Assembly (NCBI GenBank): GCA_911728455.2
Contig: OU452240.1
Coordinates: 5,651,913 to 5,715,912, forward strand
Length of the DNA stretch: 64,000 nt
Origin: Marthasterias glacialis
Lineage: Eukaryota > Echinodermata > Asteroidea > Forcipulatida > Asteriidae
Direction of reading: 5' to 3'
A model generated the notes under the pieces. The model saw nothing but the letters and a program-made list of their open reading frames with translations, was not told the DNA's origin and searched no databases. Made by a program: the position numbers and the translations under genes. Shown here piece after piece: positions 1 to 12,112 of this stretch (position 1 is the first letter of the stretch; each line of letters starts with the position of its first letter).

Positions 1-650
1 AACCAGAATTTTCACAGGCTTATTTTTTCACATGTGTAATTATGTTGGAATACACCAAATGAGGATACTGGTCTTTAACAATTACCAATGATATAATGAT
101 CCTTTAAAGAGGCTAGTTTTGTTTAGTTTTCCATTCTATATTTTACTAAGGTATAAGTTTTTTTTTCTCCATTTGGTGCTCGATATGTGGCAGGTGTCGT
201 TATGATATTGTTACAGACAAGTCACAAACATTTCGGCTCCGCCCACACATTTGCTTCAATGTCAACGTTGGCCCAACATTGGCTCAACGTCAGCATGATT
301 GTCTAACTGGTGTTTGATTGTTCCAGTTAAAACATTTCAACATTTCTGACCACAATACTCGTCCTATAACAAACAAACTATGACTCACATTAAAGGGGCA
401 CACCGGCTTCGTTGGGCTATTTGGGCTACAAAATAGGCTAACATATGACTTAAAAGGTCTTCCAGGAATGGAGAAGAATGGTTCCTAAAAGAAACCATCA
501 AATTTTGCCGTTTTCGAGCATTTTTCAAAAAACGATTTATCCGAACCCAAAAAGTGGTTCGGATAAATCACGTGATCTTCGGAGTTAGTTTTACTTCCAG
601 CCGCATAAAAGTAAATTACTGAACCAAATTTAAATCTTTATTTTTACAAT
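1..650. other. Intergenic, no gene seen
   Basis: AT-rich sequence with no supportable coding frame. The only clear structure is a perfect hairpin at 534-569, listed separately. A short stretch near 170-200 (TTTGGTGCTCGATATGTGGC-like) recurs near 21,520 beside a LINE fragment, so part of this flank is probably old repeat. Confidence 0.5.
534..569. repeat. Perfect 13-bp inverted repeat (hairpin)
   Basis: GATTTATCCGAAC at 534-546 and its exact reverse complement at 557-569 are separated by a 10-base loop. It may be the inner end of a decayed MITE. No function is implied. Confidence 0.7.
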
Positions 651-898
651 TATTTATGAGTATTTGACAAAAAAGACTGTGTATTCAGATTATTGATACA
701 ATTTGTAAATAATGATGAAAAATCGAACGTAATATTCGCATTCAGAGAGTCCGTGCAACCGAAGCGTGTTTTACGGCGCACCAGCATGGGAGCTCGCGGA
801 ACGTAAACCTTGGGGCATACCCCGTACAGCCGGTGCCGTGTCTCGTGGGGCCAGAGAGACAAACCCGCGGGGCATGAACTCCCCAGCTTGCCGGTGTC

Positions 899-985
899 AG
901 ATGCAATTGTGTCCGCCATGCAATACTGTCCGCTCCGGACACTTTTGCATATGCAATCGTGTCCGGGGCTATGCAAAAACGTCCG
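899..985. repeat. GTCCG / TGCATATGCA repeat cluster, copy group 1
   Basis: Short irregular repeats of a roughly 30-35-base unit combine GTCCGcc or its complement with the palindrome TGCATATGCA. The same unit appears in opposite orientation at 1254-1420. The ORFs here are open only because the repeat lacks stops. Confidence 0.6.
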
Positions 986-1253
986 ACGTACATGTACATT
1001 GTGCGTCAGCGAGCGTGCATGCACTGAACGTATACGTATGCACATGTGCGGCATGAATACTCATGTATTATGATTGCAGCTTACTGTAACGGTTTCAGCG
1101 CTTTAGTTTTTCTTCTGTTTTAAATCTTTTGACATATTTATAAACATAACCCGGGGGTGTCATGGACAAGCAAAATTTCCACGGGCCCGCCGTGCCTGGG
1201 GCTTGTTTTCGCCGAATATTTGAACATAGGCTTCGAGGACCGTTTTGCACCGT

Positions 1254-1420
1254 GGCGGACACGATTGCATATGCAAATGTGTCTGGGCGGACACAATTGC
1301 ATTATGCAGCAGCGTACGGGCGGACACAATTGCATATGCAAAATCTTCCGGCGGACGGTATTGCATATGCATTAATGTCCGCCGGATAGTATCGCATAGA
1401 GGACATGATTGCATGCGACA
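1254..1420. repeat. GGCGGACA-TTGCATATGCA repeat cluster, copy group 2
   Basis: About five tandem, degenerate units of 33-38 bases each contain GGCGGACAcaATTGCATATGCA. The first unit holds ATGCAAAT, which matches the classical POU-family octamer. Its position about 0.75-0.9 kb upstream of the mutase exon makes a regulatory role thinkable. The inverted pair with 899-985 makes subterminal repeats of a transposon equally likely. Confidence 0.55.
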
Positions 1421-1655
1421 CCAGTCTAGCCGTAAGCTTAGGAGCTTGTCGGAGGGGTAGGGTGCCAGACCAACAATTACGTTTTTTTACGACTGTTTTA
1501 GTCTGTACCCCTAGCTATTATCCCCTAACTATTGTAACGTGTTGCCTGCGTTACACACACGCGGGACGACGACGGGGAATGTTTATCCATGGAGGTAGAA
1601 ATTAGCATGGTTTATCCCATACAGCTGATCTGTCTACTTCTATGATAACTGCATA

Positions 1656-2006
1656 ATGTCCCCCCCCCCCCCCCAATCGCTGCAACAACAAACCGGTGGC
1701 GGTGGCTTCGGCCGGCCAGTGAAGTCATCGCCCGAAAAACGGGAGAATGCCATCGCTAAAGCTGCCAGGAGAAAGGCAATCCGTTTGCAGCGAAGGCGGG
1801 AGGCTCGCTTGGCACATGCTGGCTTTCCCTTTGGATTTATCGTGTGTTTGTTTTTACTTTTTACTTTCGTTGGGCTCGAATTCGCTCCCTTGTGGAGTCC
1901 TATAACAAAAGGGAAGCGCAAGAACAATTGGTCTCCACAGGGGAATTCTAAAGAGAGGGATGCTCCACAAGGAAATTTGTGTACAAAGTCTATGAGAAAA
2001 TATTAA
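1656..2006 (+). other. Unassigned open frame with basic stretch and one hydrophobic segment
   Basis: A 116-codon frame begins in a poly-C tract. It has a Lys/Arg-rich stretch (about residues 27-50) followed by a 20-residue hydrophobic segment (about 57-78) and then a polar tail. I do not recognise it. It sits just upstream of the mutase exon on the same strand, but I found no convincing donor joining it in frame. It could be an upstream exon fragment, a transposon remnant or chance. Confidence 0.2.
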
Positions 2007-2077
2007 GTACAGGGACAAAGGAAAGAACAATAGAGTTCTCCACAAGGATGCAAAAATGAGAATTGTGTGGACCACCG

Positions 2078-2078
<1 letters not shown>

Positions 2079-2102
<24 letters not shown>
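2079..2102. repeat. (TG)n microsatellite
   Basis: Twelve TG units lie in the probable intron just upstream of the mutase acceptor site. Confidence 0.9.
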
Positions 2103-2108
<6 letters not shown>

Positions 2109-2180
2109 TTCACTGAATCGAAATATCTCCATCATTTGTATTTTCTGTTCTGTTTTTCTTGTCAAATGATATTATTACAG

Positions 2181-3736
2181 AGTGGAAGGACTGGTTGCCA
2201 TCTCATTTTTTTGCTGACAAACAAGTCGTCAACGCAGCAAAGGAGACGTTGGGTGACCACATTGTCATCATCGGTTCTGGGCCGACTGCTCTTGGCGCCG
2301 CCCAGCGACTTCATGAATACCAGCGTACTGCGAACGCCAAGCAAGTCACCATCATAGAACAGCAGAATCACCCTGGAGGTCTTGCATCGTCCGTGAGGGA
2401 TGACAAGGGATTTCTGTGGGACATGGGCGTTCACGTAGTCTTCTCTCACTACAAGTACTTCGACAAAACACTTGTCCGGGCCGTCAAGGACTGGAACAAA
2501 CGCAAAAGGGCTGCCTTCGCATTCATGAAGGGTTCTGACGGTAAACGAAGATTCATTCCATACCCAGTTCAGAACAACATAGAGGTTATGGATAAGGTAG
2601 ATCAAGGGAAGAGCTTAGCAGGCCTCGAAGAGATCACAAAACACCCTATCACCAAAAAACCTGCCAACTTCGACGATTGGCTCGTCAAGAACTTTGGGGT
2701 TGGTCTGTGTAACGTTTTCATGAGAAAGTACAATAAAAAAATCTGGACGCTCAACTCGACGGAGATGAATTCAGCTTGGGTTGGTGAGCGGGTTGCTGTA
2801 CCAGATATTAAAAAGATCAAAAAGAAAATAGCTGAGTATACTCAAGTTAAAAAAGTAAATGATTCTGCGTGGGGTCCGAACAGCTTCTTCTTGTTTCCAC
2901 GATTTAACGGCACCGGTAATGTTTGGAAAGGCGTGGCTAATCTAATCCCACGTGAATGGTTTAAATTTCAGACCAGAGTAACTGCTGTCGATTTAGACTC
3001 AAAGACGGTACTCTTGAAAGATGTAAAATCACAAACCACGTCATCAATGACGTATGACACTTTGATTACTACGGTTCCTCTGGACACTTTTTTTGGTATG
3101 ATAAAATGCAAAGATGAAAAATTAAAGGATATGCAGCGCCTAGCATACCAGCTAGTTCATACCCACACCCACATCGTTGGAGTGGGGTTGAAAGGTCAAG
3201 CTCCAAAGAGCATAGCCGATAAGTCTTGGATGTATTTTTCAGATTCAGATTCTCCTTTTTACCGAATTACGTTCTTCTCTAGCTATTCCGATGACATTGT
3301 CCCAAAACCTCGGGCCTTCTGGTCGTTAATGTGTGAGGTAGCTGAGCCCCAACACCACTCAAATTCCGGCTATTGGGAGCCCGAGAAACTGGTGGCAGCA
3401 ACCATCAATTCTTTGGTTGATTATGGATTCATTTCAAAAGATCAGGTTGTTTCCAAGTACCATCATCGGTTAGACCACGGCTATCCAGTGCCTTCTCTCA
3501 GGAGAGATACGATACTCAATGTTATCCAACCTTGGCTGGAATCTAAGAACGTCTACTCACGGGGACGATTTGGAGGCTGGCGGTACGAAGTCGCAAATCA
3601 GGATCATTCCTTCATGCAGGGTGTCGAGGTTGTCGACAGGATTGTCAAGGGTGTTCCGGAGGAGACTTATCCAAACCCAAACCTCGTGAACTCCAGAAAG
3701 AATGTTGGTCGAGTCTTCCTCAACGGAACGATCTAG
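2181..3736 (+). CDS. glf: UDP-galactopyranose mutase, 3' terminal exon
   Basis: The enzyme is a flavoprotein that interconverts UDP-galactopyranose and UDP-galactofuranose, supplying galactofuranose for cell-surface glycans. The exon gives about 518 residues without an intron and ends in TAG at 3736. In order it shows a FAD-binding loop IIGSGPTALGAA (nt ~2267-2305), EQQNHPGGLASS, a loop with the conserved His in DMGVHVVFSHYKYF, PYPVQNN, WVGERVA, PFYR, DHGYP, and GGWRYEVANQDHSFM near the C-terminus. These match the eukaryotic (Aspergillus-type) branch rather than the shorter bacterial one. The WVGERVA and PFYR arginines correspond to those that grip the UDP diphosphate. No ATG starts this frame. 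A pyrimidine tract ending ATTATTACAG at 2180 indicates a splice acceptor, so an upstream exon must supply the start. The second glycine of the usual GGH is Val here. Vertebrates lack this gene. Confidence 0.88.
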
Positions 3737-5460
3737 TTTAAGGCTACGGTTGATCACTAAAAAGAGCCTTAAACTACCATCCTCAAATAGAAATGTAAGT
3801 GCTCTTTAACATCACCCCTACCTTTGTCTTTACCAAGAGATCTGAGCTGTCATATCCCAAATAATTTTCCATGATAAGCCATTTCTTTCGGGCCTACATC
3901 AATGGGAAAGTCAAACAAATTGCTGGGTAGCTTTTTCGGATGAAGGAGATGACGTGCACATTCGTTTTTTTTGTTTTTTTTTACGTCCGCGTTCGACAAA
4001 ATTAAAAGAAGAAAAAAAATGGATTTGTGTGGCATTAATTTCAAACTTGTCAGACGATGATGATCTCGCTCCTCTTTTAATTAAAAAGGCGAGGGGGTAA
4101 AACGTTATCAATTACACAGTGACCATGTCTAAATTCCAGCTCATAAATACTATCTGCCGACCTCAAAATGAGGCCCGGGATATTTTGTTCTACTCAACTT
4201 CCGTTTTGGATCGGAAGACAAGGTCAAAATGGGGTCATGTCAGTGAGGCGTTTATTTAGTTTTGGAAGACCTTTCCGATGATGTGCAGATTGTAAATAAC
4301 CATTAGGCGGTTCATAAGTATGAGCTTTTGAAATAATAAACTTCGCTTTTTAATGTAATTCGGGTGTAGTTCAATAAACCACTTGACTGCTCTCATTTGA
4401 TTGAACGAGGCTGTATTAAAGGAGGTATGCTCTTTTTAAAACAATAGTCTTTGATTTAATGTAATTCGACGCCTGTGATGACGTCATCGTGACGGTCACT
4501 ACAACGGTTTAAACTACTAGTTAACTACTACTTGGGCTTAGAAAGTGTACTTTGTCAGCGGGCAATCGCGGTGGAGGAGAAGTATAAAACAAATAAAAAT
4601 AAAATAAATACAGGCTGTTAAGCTCTCCTAGAAAATATCGCCTTATATAAATTGGGACCGATGCCTGGCTCCAGTAAATTGTATGGGTTTTGGGCAAACG
4701 TAATAGCTAACCCTATCAGGACCGGGGGCGCTGGGTCACACGATTTTACTGTTTTTTGTGATTTTTTTTTTTTTTTTTTATTTAAACAAAATCCGTTTTT
4801 ATTTCATTTCTTTGCCAAAAAAGTGATGGTGATGAATCACGTGATGGTCTGAAATGGTTTTGGGAATTCAAAATGGCCGCCTATTTTGGCGGCCATCTTG
4901 GATTTTGTGTTTTTAGCCTGTAATTAGGGGGGGGGGGGGGTCAAATTATATCAAGTTTTTTAACAATGGAATATTTTCAACATGCTAATTTCTTACTTTT
5001 CAGACCCCAAAAAATATTCCAAGCCTCATTATTTCACCCTGGGCCCTAGGTGGCGGCCATTTTGATATTTAAGTGAAAAAACGCATAACAAAAAAATATA
5101 TATATATTTTCCCCAAAAATGGGATAAATTAATGGATTATAACGCCCCAAAGATGACTCCAGTAACTAAATTAAGTTCAAATAATATTGATCTAGTTAAA
5201 CTGTACAAATTTGCCAAGTTTCAAAACATTCGGACGAAAAATACAGAAGTCATGGCGAAAACACGATTTTTGACCGAAAATGGGTAAACAAGTTTTTTGA
5301 AATGAACAGTGAAATGAGCATTTGTGGCAAGTTTCATCAAAGTCGATCGAACACTCTGGAAAATACTGAGGAAGGTCCGTCTTCGGTTATCCATCAAGAT
5401 ATATTATATTATCGATCTATTAACTTACCCACGTAAACCTCCCTGCCTTGCCGGCTCATA
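3737..5460. other. Intergenic with dispersed repeats
   Basis: No gene seen. The stretch 4122-4360 recurs around 9890-10040 and 13060-13200 (shared words such as GCGTTTATTTAGTTTT and AATAATAAACTTCG), so it is an old dispersed repeat. There is a T-run at 4757-4779, a G-run at 4927-4940, and a small hairpin ATGGCCGCC/GGCGGCCAT at 4873-4896. Confidence 0.5.
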
Positions 5461-5576
5461 TTACAGACCTCATATAGTGCTGTGTATGAATTCGAGAAAA
5501 ATGTTGGTCGTGTATCTGATGTTGGAATGGAATGTATTATTCTTGGTGATTTTAATTATGGTTTTGCACCATAATA

Positions 5577-6334
5577 CTTTAAATAAAGGGGCTGATTAAC
5601 TAAGTCATCGCTTAACGAAAGTAAAATCGACTGTTTTCGAATTCACTCTGTGTCACGGCCTATGCTTTTACACGTATTTTTTGTCAGCTGTATGATGTCG
5701 TACCCGATAGGGGGTCACGTGACCGCATGTAAACAATGTCACGCAATCGGTCTATTGATGAAGAAACGTGACCGTATTCACAGGGCTGCATAATGAGCTG
5801 CAAAAAAAAAAAGAAAAAAAAAAAAAAACTTATAAAGGGTCACTGACATCGATTGTTAACTTGTCAATAGTACTAACGGTTATTAAGTACCTTACCTATG
5901 GAAAAGTGCCAATGCCTTGCCACTGCATAAGTCTGGCGATACTTATTGACTCGGTAACTATAGACCTAGTGTTACCGATCGTAAGCAAAGTTTTTCTGAT
6001 CACAACCTTTTGTATTCCAATCAGTTGGGTTTTGCACCATTGCATTCGACAACAACAGCTTTATCCACATTGGTAAATCTGGTCTAAAAACACCGAAAGC
6101 AGCAAATTGTCTGGGGTTGCATTTATTGATTTGCGAAAATCAATCAACTTGATGGTTAATTTCATTCAAACAATCAGGTTCACAATAAACCCATTGCGCG
6201 ACAAAGTTGACATGTGGTACAGCTGATGGCAAAATACGTGTGAAGAGATAGGCCGTGACACAGAATGAGTTCGAAAACAGTCGATTTGACTTTTGTTAAG
6301 AGATAAATTAGTTAATCAGCCCCTTTATTTAAAG
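5577..6334. mobile_element. MITE with ~80-bp terminal inverted repeats (copy 1)
   Basis: Ends are CTTTAAATAAAGGGGCTG and its complement, and the inverted similarity continues about 85 bases inward. It is flanked by TA on both sides, the target duplication expected for Tc1/mariner-type elements. There is no transposase frame. The interior holds an A-run and non-coding sequence. Confidence 0.75.
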
Positions 6335-6499
6335 TAGTATGTTGTGGCATTAATTTAAATCACATCTTTGATTCATAATTTAACAGAATTCTACTAAAAA
6401 GAGGTTTTATTTTAGCCATGCACTATCGGCGTCGGACGACTATTATGTAGCCACCCGTCTGTTACTTTGTTTGTAATGTAGGCCTAAATCACTGTAAGA

Positions 6500-6965
6500 A
6501 AGAAAAAAGGGATAAACAACGTTGGAAAAGTGAGCATTAATACCTAGCCTTGCAGAATTTCAAATAGGCAAAGGAATCACACAGTTTTGGAAAGCAATCT
6601 CTTTGGAGGATTTCAGCTTCAAAACGTTGAATTTTTTGTGTTGAAAAGTGTGTGGTGATCGCGGTCGTCTGGCCTAACGTTCCGTCGTGCGCTGTACACA
6701 TCGTGCACATTTATACGGTACTTTTACAGTTATCAAGACTTGCTGGAACCGTCCTTACTGGCTTTATTCAGCCACTTGAAGGTCTCTGGTACAAACTCTG
6801 GGATATCTTTCACAGATTTCGAGCAAGAAAAACCTCGGTCGAATAAACTAAACGCATTAATCATCGTGTACCGTACCACCCTTTCCTATGGAGGATGTCG
6901 TGTGTGTTTACATTTATACCAAAAAAGTGGTCACATGACGCGGGTCGCGCAATCGGTCTATTAGA
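6500..6965 (+). repeat. Dispersed repeat family A
   Basis: Shared words include GATCGCGGTCGTCTGG, AACTGTCCTTACTGGCTTTA-like and AAGGTCTCTGGTACAAACTC. Related copies are at 8398-8863, 30690-30850 with 31255-31395, and 41815-42275, and a tail relative at about 11960-12000. A 74-residue ORF in it is not conserved in frame between copies, so I treat it as non-coding. Confidence 0.7.
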
Positions 6966-7465
6966 ACACACGACGTATGTTGACTTCGCTTGTGGTTAAA
7001 CAAAGTTCAAGACTGAATGCTTCAGACACAGCCCTCTTCCCACTGGGATTTCTGTGTGGAATACCCTGGATGAGTCTGTGAAATTTGCACCTTCACTAAT
7101 TAAACAATTTTAAAATCATCCATGAAATCAGTCCTCCAAGTGTTTTAGAGTGGTTAGTTTTCCAATCGTATTTGGTATTTTCTTATTCAGTTTTAAGCTT
7201 TTTACAGGTATTTCTCAATGTTTTATTTTCTGCATAATTCCTTTTAAGTTAATGTTTCCATTTGACATTTGAATTATTGAATTGTTTTTAAAGTATGTCT
7301 TTGATTGTTTAACTTTTTACAAAATCCATTTTAGTTTTATATTTTTATATTACAGACCTCATATAGTGCTGTGTATGAATTCGAGAAAAATGTTGGTCGT
7401 GTATCTGATGTTGGAATGGAATGTATTATTCTTGGTGATTTTAATTATGGTTTTGCACCATAATA

Positions 7466-7690
7466 CTTTAAATAAAGGGGCTGATTAACTAAGTCATCGC
7501 TTAACGAAAGTAAAATCGACTGTTTTCGAATTCACTCTGTGTCACGGCCTATGCTTTTACACGTATTTTTTGTCAGCTGTATGATGTCGTACCCGATAGG
7601 GGGTCACGTGACCGCATGTAAACAATGTCACGCAATCGGTCTATTGATGAAGAAACGTGACCGTATTCACAGGGCTGCATAATGAGCTGG

Positions 7691-7729
<39 letters not shown>

Positions 7730-8232
7730 TATAAAGGGTCACTGACATCGATTGTTAACTTGTCAATAGTACTAACGGTTATTAAGTACCTTACCTATGG
7801 AAAAGTGCCAATGCCTTGCCACTGCATAAGTCTGGCGATACTTATTGACTCGGTAACTATAGACCTAGTGTTACCGATCGTAAGCAAAGTTTTTCTGATC
7901 ACAACCTTTTGTATTCCAATCAGTTGGGTTTTGCACCATTGCATTCGACAACAACAGCTTTATCCACATTGGTAAATCTGGTCTAAAAACACCGAAAGCA
8001 GCAAATTGTCTGGGTTGCATTTATTGATTTGCGAAAATCAATCAACTTGATGGTTAATTTCATTCAAACAATCAGGTTCACAATAAACCCATTGCGCGAC
8101 AAAGTTGACATGTGGTACAGCTGATGGCAAAATACGTGTGAAGAGATAGGCCGTGACACAGAATGAGTTCGAAAACAGTCGATTTGACTTTTGTTAAGAG
8201 ATAAATTAGTTAATCAGCCCCTTTATTTAAAG
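7466..8232. mobile_element. MITE with ~80-bp terminal inverted repeats (copy 2)
   Basis: This is the same element carried along by the 1.9-kb tandem duplication. The internal A-run is longer (37 bases) than in the first copy. Confidence 0.75.
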
Positions 8233-8397
8233 TAGTATGTTGTGGCATTAATTTAAATCACATCTTTGATTCATAATTTAACAGAATTCTACTAAAAAGA
8301 GGTTTTATTTTAGCCATGCACTATCGGCGTCGGACGACTATTATGTAGCCACCCGTCTGTTACTTTGTTTGTAATGTAGGCCTAAATCACTGTAAGA

Positions 8398-8863
8398 AAG
8401 AAAAAAGGGATAAACAACGTTGGAAAAGTGAGCATTAATACCTAGCCTTGCAGAATTTCAAATAGGCAAAGGAATCACACAGTTTTGGAAAGCAATCTCT
8501 TTGGAGGATTTCAGCTTCAAAACGTTGAATTTTTTGTGTTGAAAAGTGTGTGGTGATCGCGGTCGTCTGGCCTAACGTTCCGTCGTGCGCTGTACACATC
8601 GTGCACATTTATACGGTACTTTTACAGTTATCAAGACTTGCTGGAACCGTCCTTACTGGCTTTATTCAGCCACTTGAAGGTCTCTGGTACAAACTCTGGG
8701 ATATCTTTCACAGATTTCGAGCAAGAAAAACCTCGGTCGAATAAACTAAACGCATTAATCATCGTGTACCGTACCACCCTTTCCTATGGAGGATGTCGTG
8801 TGTGTTTACATTTATACCAAAAAAGTGGTCACATGACGCGGGTCGCGCAATCGGTCTATTAGA
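8398..8863 (+). repeat. Dispersed repeat family A, duplicated copy
   Basis: Second copy generated by the 1.9-kb tandem duplication. See 6500-6965. Confidence 0.7.
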
Positions 8864-9245
8864 ACACACGACGTATGTTGACTTCGCTTGTGGTTAAACA
8901 AAGTTCAAGACTGAATGCTTCAGACACAGCCCTCTTCCCACTGGGATTTCTGTGTGGAATACCCTGGATGAGTCTGTGAAATTTGCACCTTCACTAATTA
9001 AACAATTTTAAAATCATCCATGAAATCAGTCCTCCAAGTGTTTTAGAGTGGTTAGTTTTCCAATCGTATTTGGTATTTTCTTATTCAGTTTTAAGCTTTT
9101 TACAGGTATTTCTCAATGTTTTATTTTCTGCATAATTCCTTTTAAGTTAATGTTTCCATTTGACATTTGAATTATTGAATTGTTTTTAAAGTATGTCTTT
9201 GATTGTTTAACTTTTTACAAAATCCATTTTAGTTTTATATTTTTA

Positions 9246-11930
9246 GGTAGTTTATGTTTACGTCAGGGCCCTGTGGGAAACCACCTTATGGTGAATTAAA
9301 GCAGCCCTGGATGAATATCAGAAATAATTTAACTTTTACTTATGTGTCTATTTTCAAACTTTGTCCATAACTTTTGATAAATTTGTTAAAAATTGTTTGT
9401 TGAAATGCCTGTTTAAGATGTCTTTCAAATGTAAATGCCTTCGTATAATACTTATTGGTATTTGTTTATATATATATTTTATTTTAAATCTTCAGACATT
9501 CATTTACATACGTTAAATTATTCACAATTAAACGTTAAGATACATATAACAAAAGATTGCACTTATACGTCAACGTGTGACTTAAGGAAGGATTTCATTT
9601 TAAGTGTACGACTATGATTGTCAATTTATCAAGAGGTACTTATTTTTTTGTATAACTTTAGTTTGTAAATTTAGGCAGTTTAGAATGTGGAGTGGCTTCC
9701 CGGTGTGAAATTTCAACGAGAATCACCTCCAAGTTTGTTAGAGACAAGCTAGCTGGACCACTTAGTATATCGGGTCTCAAGTCTGCTAGCCTTTTTATAA
9801 CTGGTCTATATTTCCCATTAATAGTGGATGCTTTCCAATACTAGACAGTAGATATTGTTCTCAGGTGCTGGGAAACCCAGAGTGGGGAAAAATGACTTAC
9901 GTCAGTGAGGCGTTTATTTAGTGTTTGAAAACCTTTCCGATGATAGATTGTAAAAAAAAAAAAAAAACAACAAAAACACTGGGTGATTCAGGAGTTAAGA
10001 TTTTTGAAATAATAAACTTCGATTGAGTGTTATTTGAATGCAATTCGATAATTTTCGACTTCTGACAATTATAACATGGACGGCTGTATTAAAGACAAAC
10101 ACCATGTACAGTACCGCACTTTCCCATGGAAACCCCTGTGCTAAGCAATACGGCCTTGTTGTTCATTGCGCTGTGTCACGAGACCAGATGTGTGGGCTGA
10201 TAATGGTCTGCCGCAGCATCAATGAATGATGTCGTACACTTGGTTGATGTCTGGCCTGGGGTGGGGGGGGGGGGGAGGCGGGGCTTTAGTGTTGTTCGTT
10301 TGATACTGAAAGTTCATCAGCCTTTTGATGTCTGGGTGGGTAGACTTACGGTCTTTTCCTTCCTCAATGCTTGAGGCCTGGAGGTTATAAATAATATTTT
10401 CTAGGAATAAGTTGTGATCAAACACCAGTCGACTGTTAGTTGTGGTTGTGTGTGTGTTTGGGGTTGAAGTTGGGGGGGGGGGGGGGGGGGGTTGTAGTGC
10501 AAAAGCGGGCTTTGAACGCCAGCACGTGTTGTTCCATGAAGAGGGTGGACAGCGGGAACAAGAGAAAATTTCTCTAAAAACTGGGTGTTTACTACTTAGG
10601 TTTTTTACATTTCCAAAAAAGTAAAGCTAACCTGGGTGGTTTTTGCACGGTTCATTGGGGAGTGGAAAACACTTTACAGCAAACGTATGTTGGCCAGGGA
10701 TGCGTCTTATCAATGAGGCATTGTGGTCCCAAGAAAACAGAGTAGATGAGGGGGATAATATTTTATTACCGTATAGGGTTTCTTATCCCGCATTGAAGGG
10801 GAATCAAAAAGGAGGATCAGATCATGATCGCTCTTGCGTTTACACTCGCTGTTGATCGCCCATTGATCGCCGTTTTATCGCCCTTGCAGGATGTGATCCT
10901 CCTTTTGTAAACGCGGTCTTTTTCCAAAAGAGGAAAGCTAATCTGGGGGAAGAGGCTGTTTCATTTCTAAGTATTTCATTTTGTGGTGGAGGCCTTGTGG
11001 AAGAAAATACAATATTGGACAATCTAGAATTTTGTTTCAGTGTGAAATTTAATAAACATTTCTTTTGCTAAAAGTAAATAATTAAAATTTAATAGGGGTT
11101 GGGGATTGGGGGCGTGGTGTCAAAGGCGGGGCTTAGCGTCAGGGTTGTTTTCTGATAAGGAGCTGTCAATCACCTTTTGGAATGGCCTGAAAATGAATAT
11201 ATAGTGAGGGAGAAACCTCTAGAAGATGGTTATATGTCAAGAAAAGCATTTGAATAAATATTGTAAACATGACGCGCGTGTATGTAGGGTACTATACAAA
11301 ATAGTACGTCAGGGAAGCGCCGTAATTCTAGAGTCAATGGCGTCGCAGGGTTTTAAGGACAGTTTAAAGAAAATGGAAAGTAATTTTTGTACTAAAATTG
11401 AGATTGAAGGCACTAATTCAATGTTCAAAAATGACAAATCATATGACACATAAGGGCGCTGTTGCATTAACTCATAACAGGAACAGAGTCCCACAGCAGC
11501 ATTAAAAATGAACAAAATAAAGATCCCAAATCTTGCAAAAGAAAAGAGTGGTCACCTCAAAATATGTTTTGACGCTCATTAATAATATAACATCCAAATA
11601 TAAGTGGAATTGCCCTTTTAAGAAAAGGAAAAAAAATGTAATTTTTGTGTGCACAAACCAACCATGATGTTGCAACTTTGCTCATGAATATGCAAAATTC
11701 AATTTGCATAAAAACACAAAATTCAGGAATGTCAAACACCCCAAATTCGGCAATGAAAAGGTAAAATTCTTTTGTCAGAATGAATACAGAGTTGATCTGA
11801 TTAAAATTATGTCCCTATTACACACTGCTTCAAATACTATCCACTCTGAGAATGCAAAAAACGAAACTTATTTTTTTTTTAGGCCCACCCCCACCATATC
11901 TTCAAGGGGTGCCATTGCCCCGGTTCCTAC
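9246..11930. other. Intergenic with old repeats and G-runs
   Basis: No gene recognised. 9890-10040 belongs to the repeat also seen at 4240 and 13135. G-runs are at 10262-10273 and 10472-10490. A hairpin-ended stretch at about 10810-10905 has AAAAGGAGGATCA at one end and TGATCCTCCTTTT at the other. Confidence 0.5.
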
Positions 11931-12112
11931 GTGCTTGTACATGTACATGTAACACCCACAATAGGTCTTGTGACACGGGTCTTGCAACCGGTCGACATGT
12001 ATTTACATTACATGTCAATGGCAAACGGCCACGAACAATGCTCATGTACACTATGTGTTGAAATATGTTTGATCAATACATAGTCGAGTGTGACACGCTC
12101 GAATGCTCATGG

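Larger units (their letters stand above)
5461..7349 (+). repeat. Tandem duplication, copy 1 (about 1.89 kb)
   Basis: Copy 1 of a direct tandem duplication. From ttacagacctcatatagtgc onward it matches copy 2 almost base for base. The differences seen by eye are the length and one interruption of an A-run (5801-5828 versus 7690-7727) and one extra G near 6114. Each copy contains one MITE and one dispersed repeat, so ORFs here are duplicated in pairs and are not genes. Confidence 0.9.
7350..9245 (+). repeat. Tandem duplication, copy 2 (about 1.90 kb)
   Basis: Copy 2 of the direct duplication, offset 1889 bases at its start and 1898 at its end. It ends at ATATTTTTA, after which sequence diverges (ggtagtttatg). 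Near identity means either a very recent event or an assembly duplication. Confidence 0.9.

Noticed and set aside
2159-2164. TTG start for the mutase at 2159
   Set aside because: A non-ATG start in an animal gene is unlikely, and a polypyrimidine tract plus CAG at 2180 fits a splice acceptor better.
2162-2820. Minus-strand ORFs opposite the mutase
   Set aside because: Shadows of the mutase exon with no recognisable motifs.
5324-6076. Paired ORFs repeated at 7,282-7,975
   Set aside because: They are carried by the 1.9-kb duplication and cover a non-coding MITE and A-run. No motif is recognisable.
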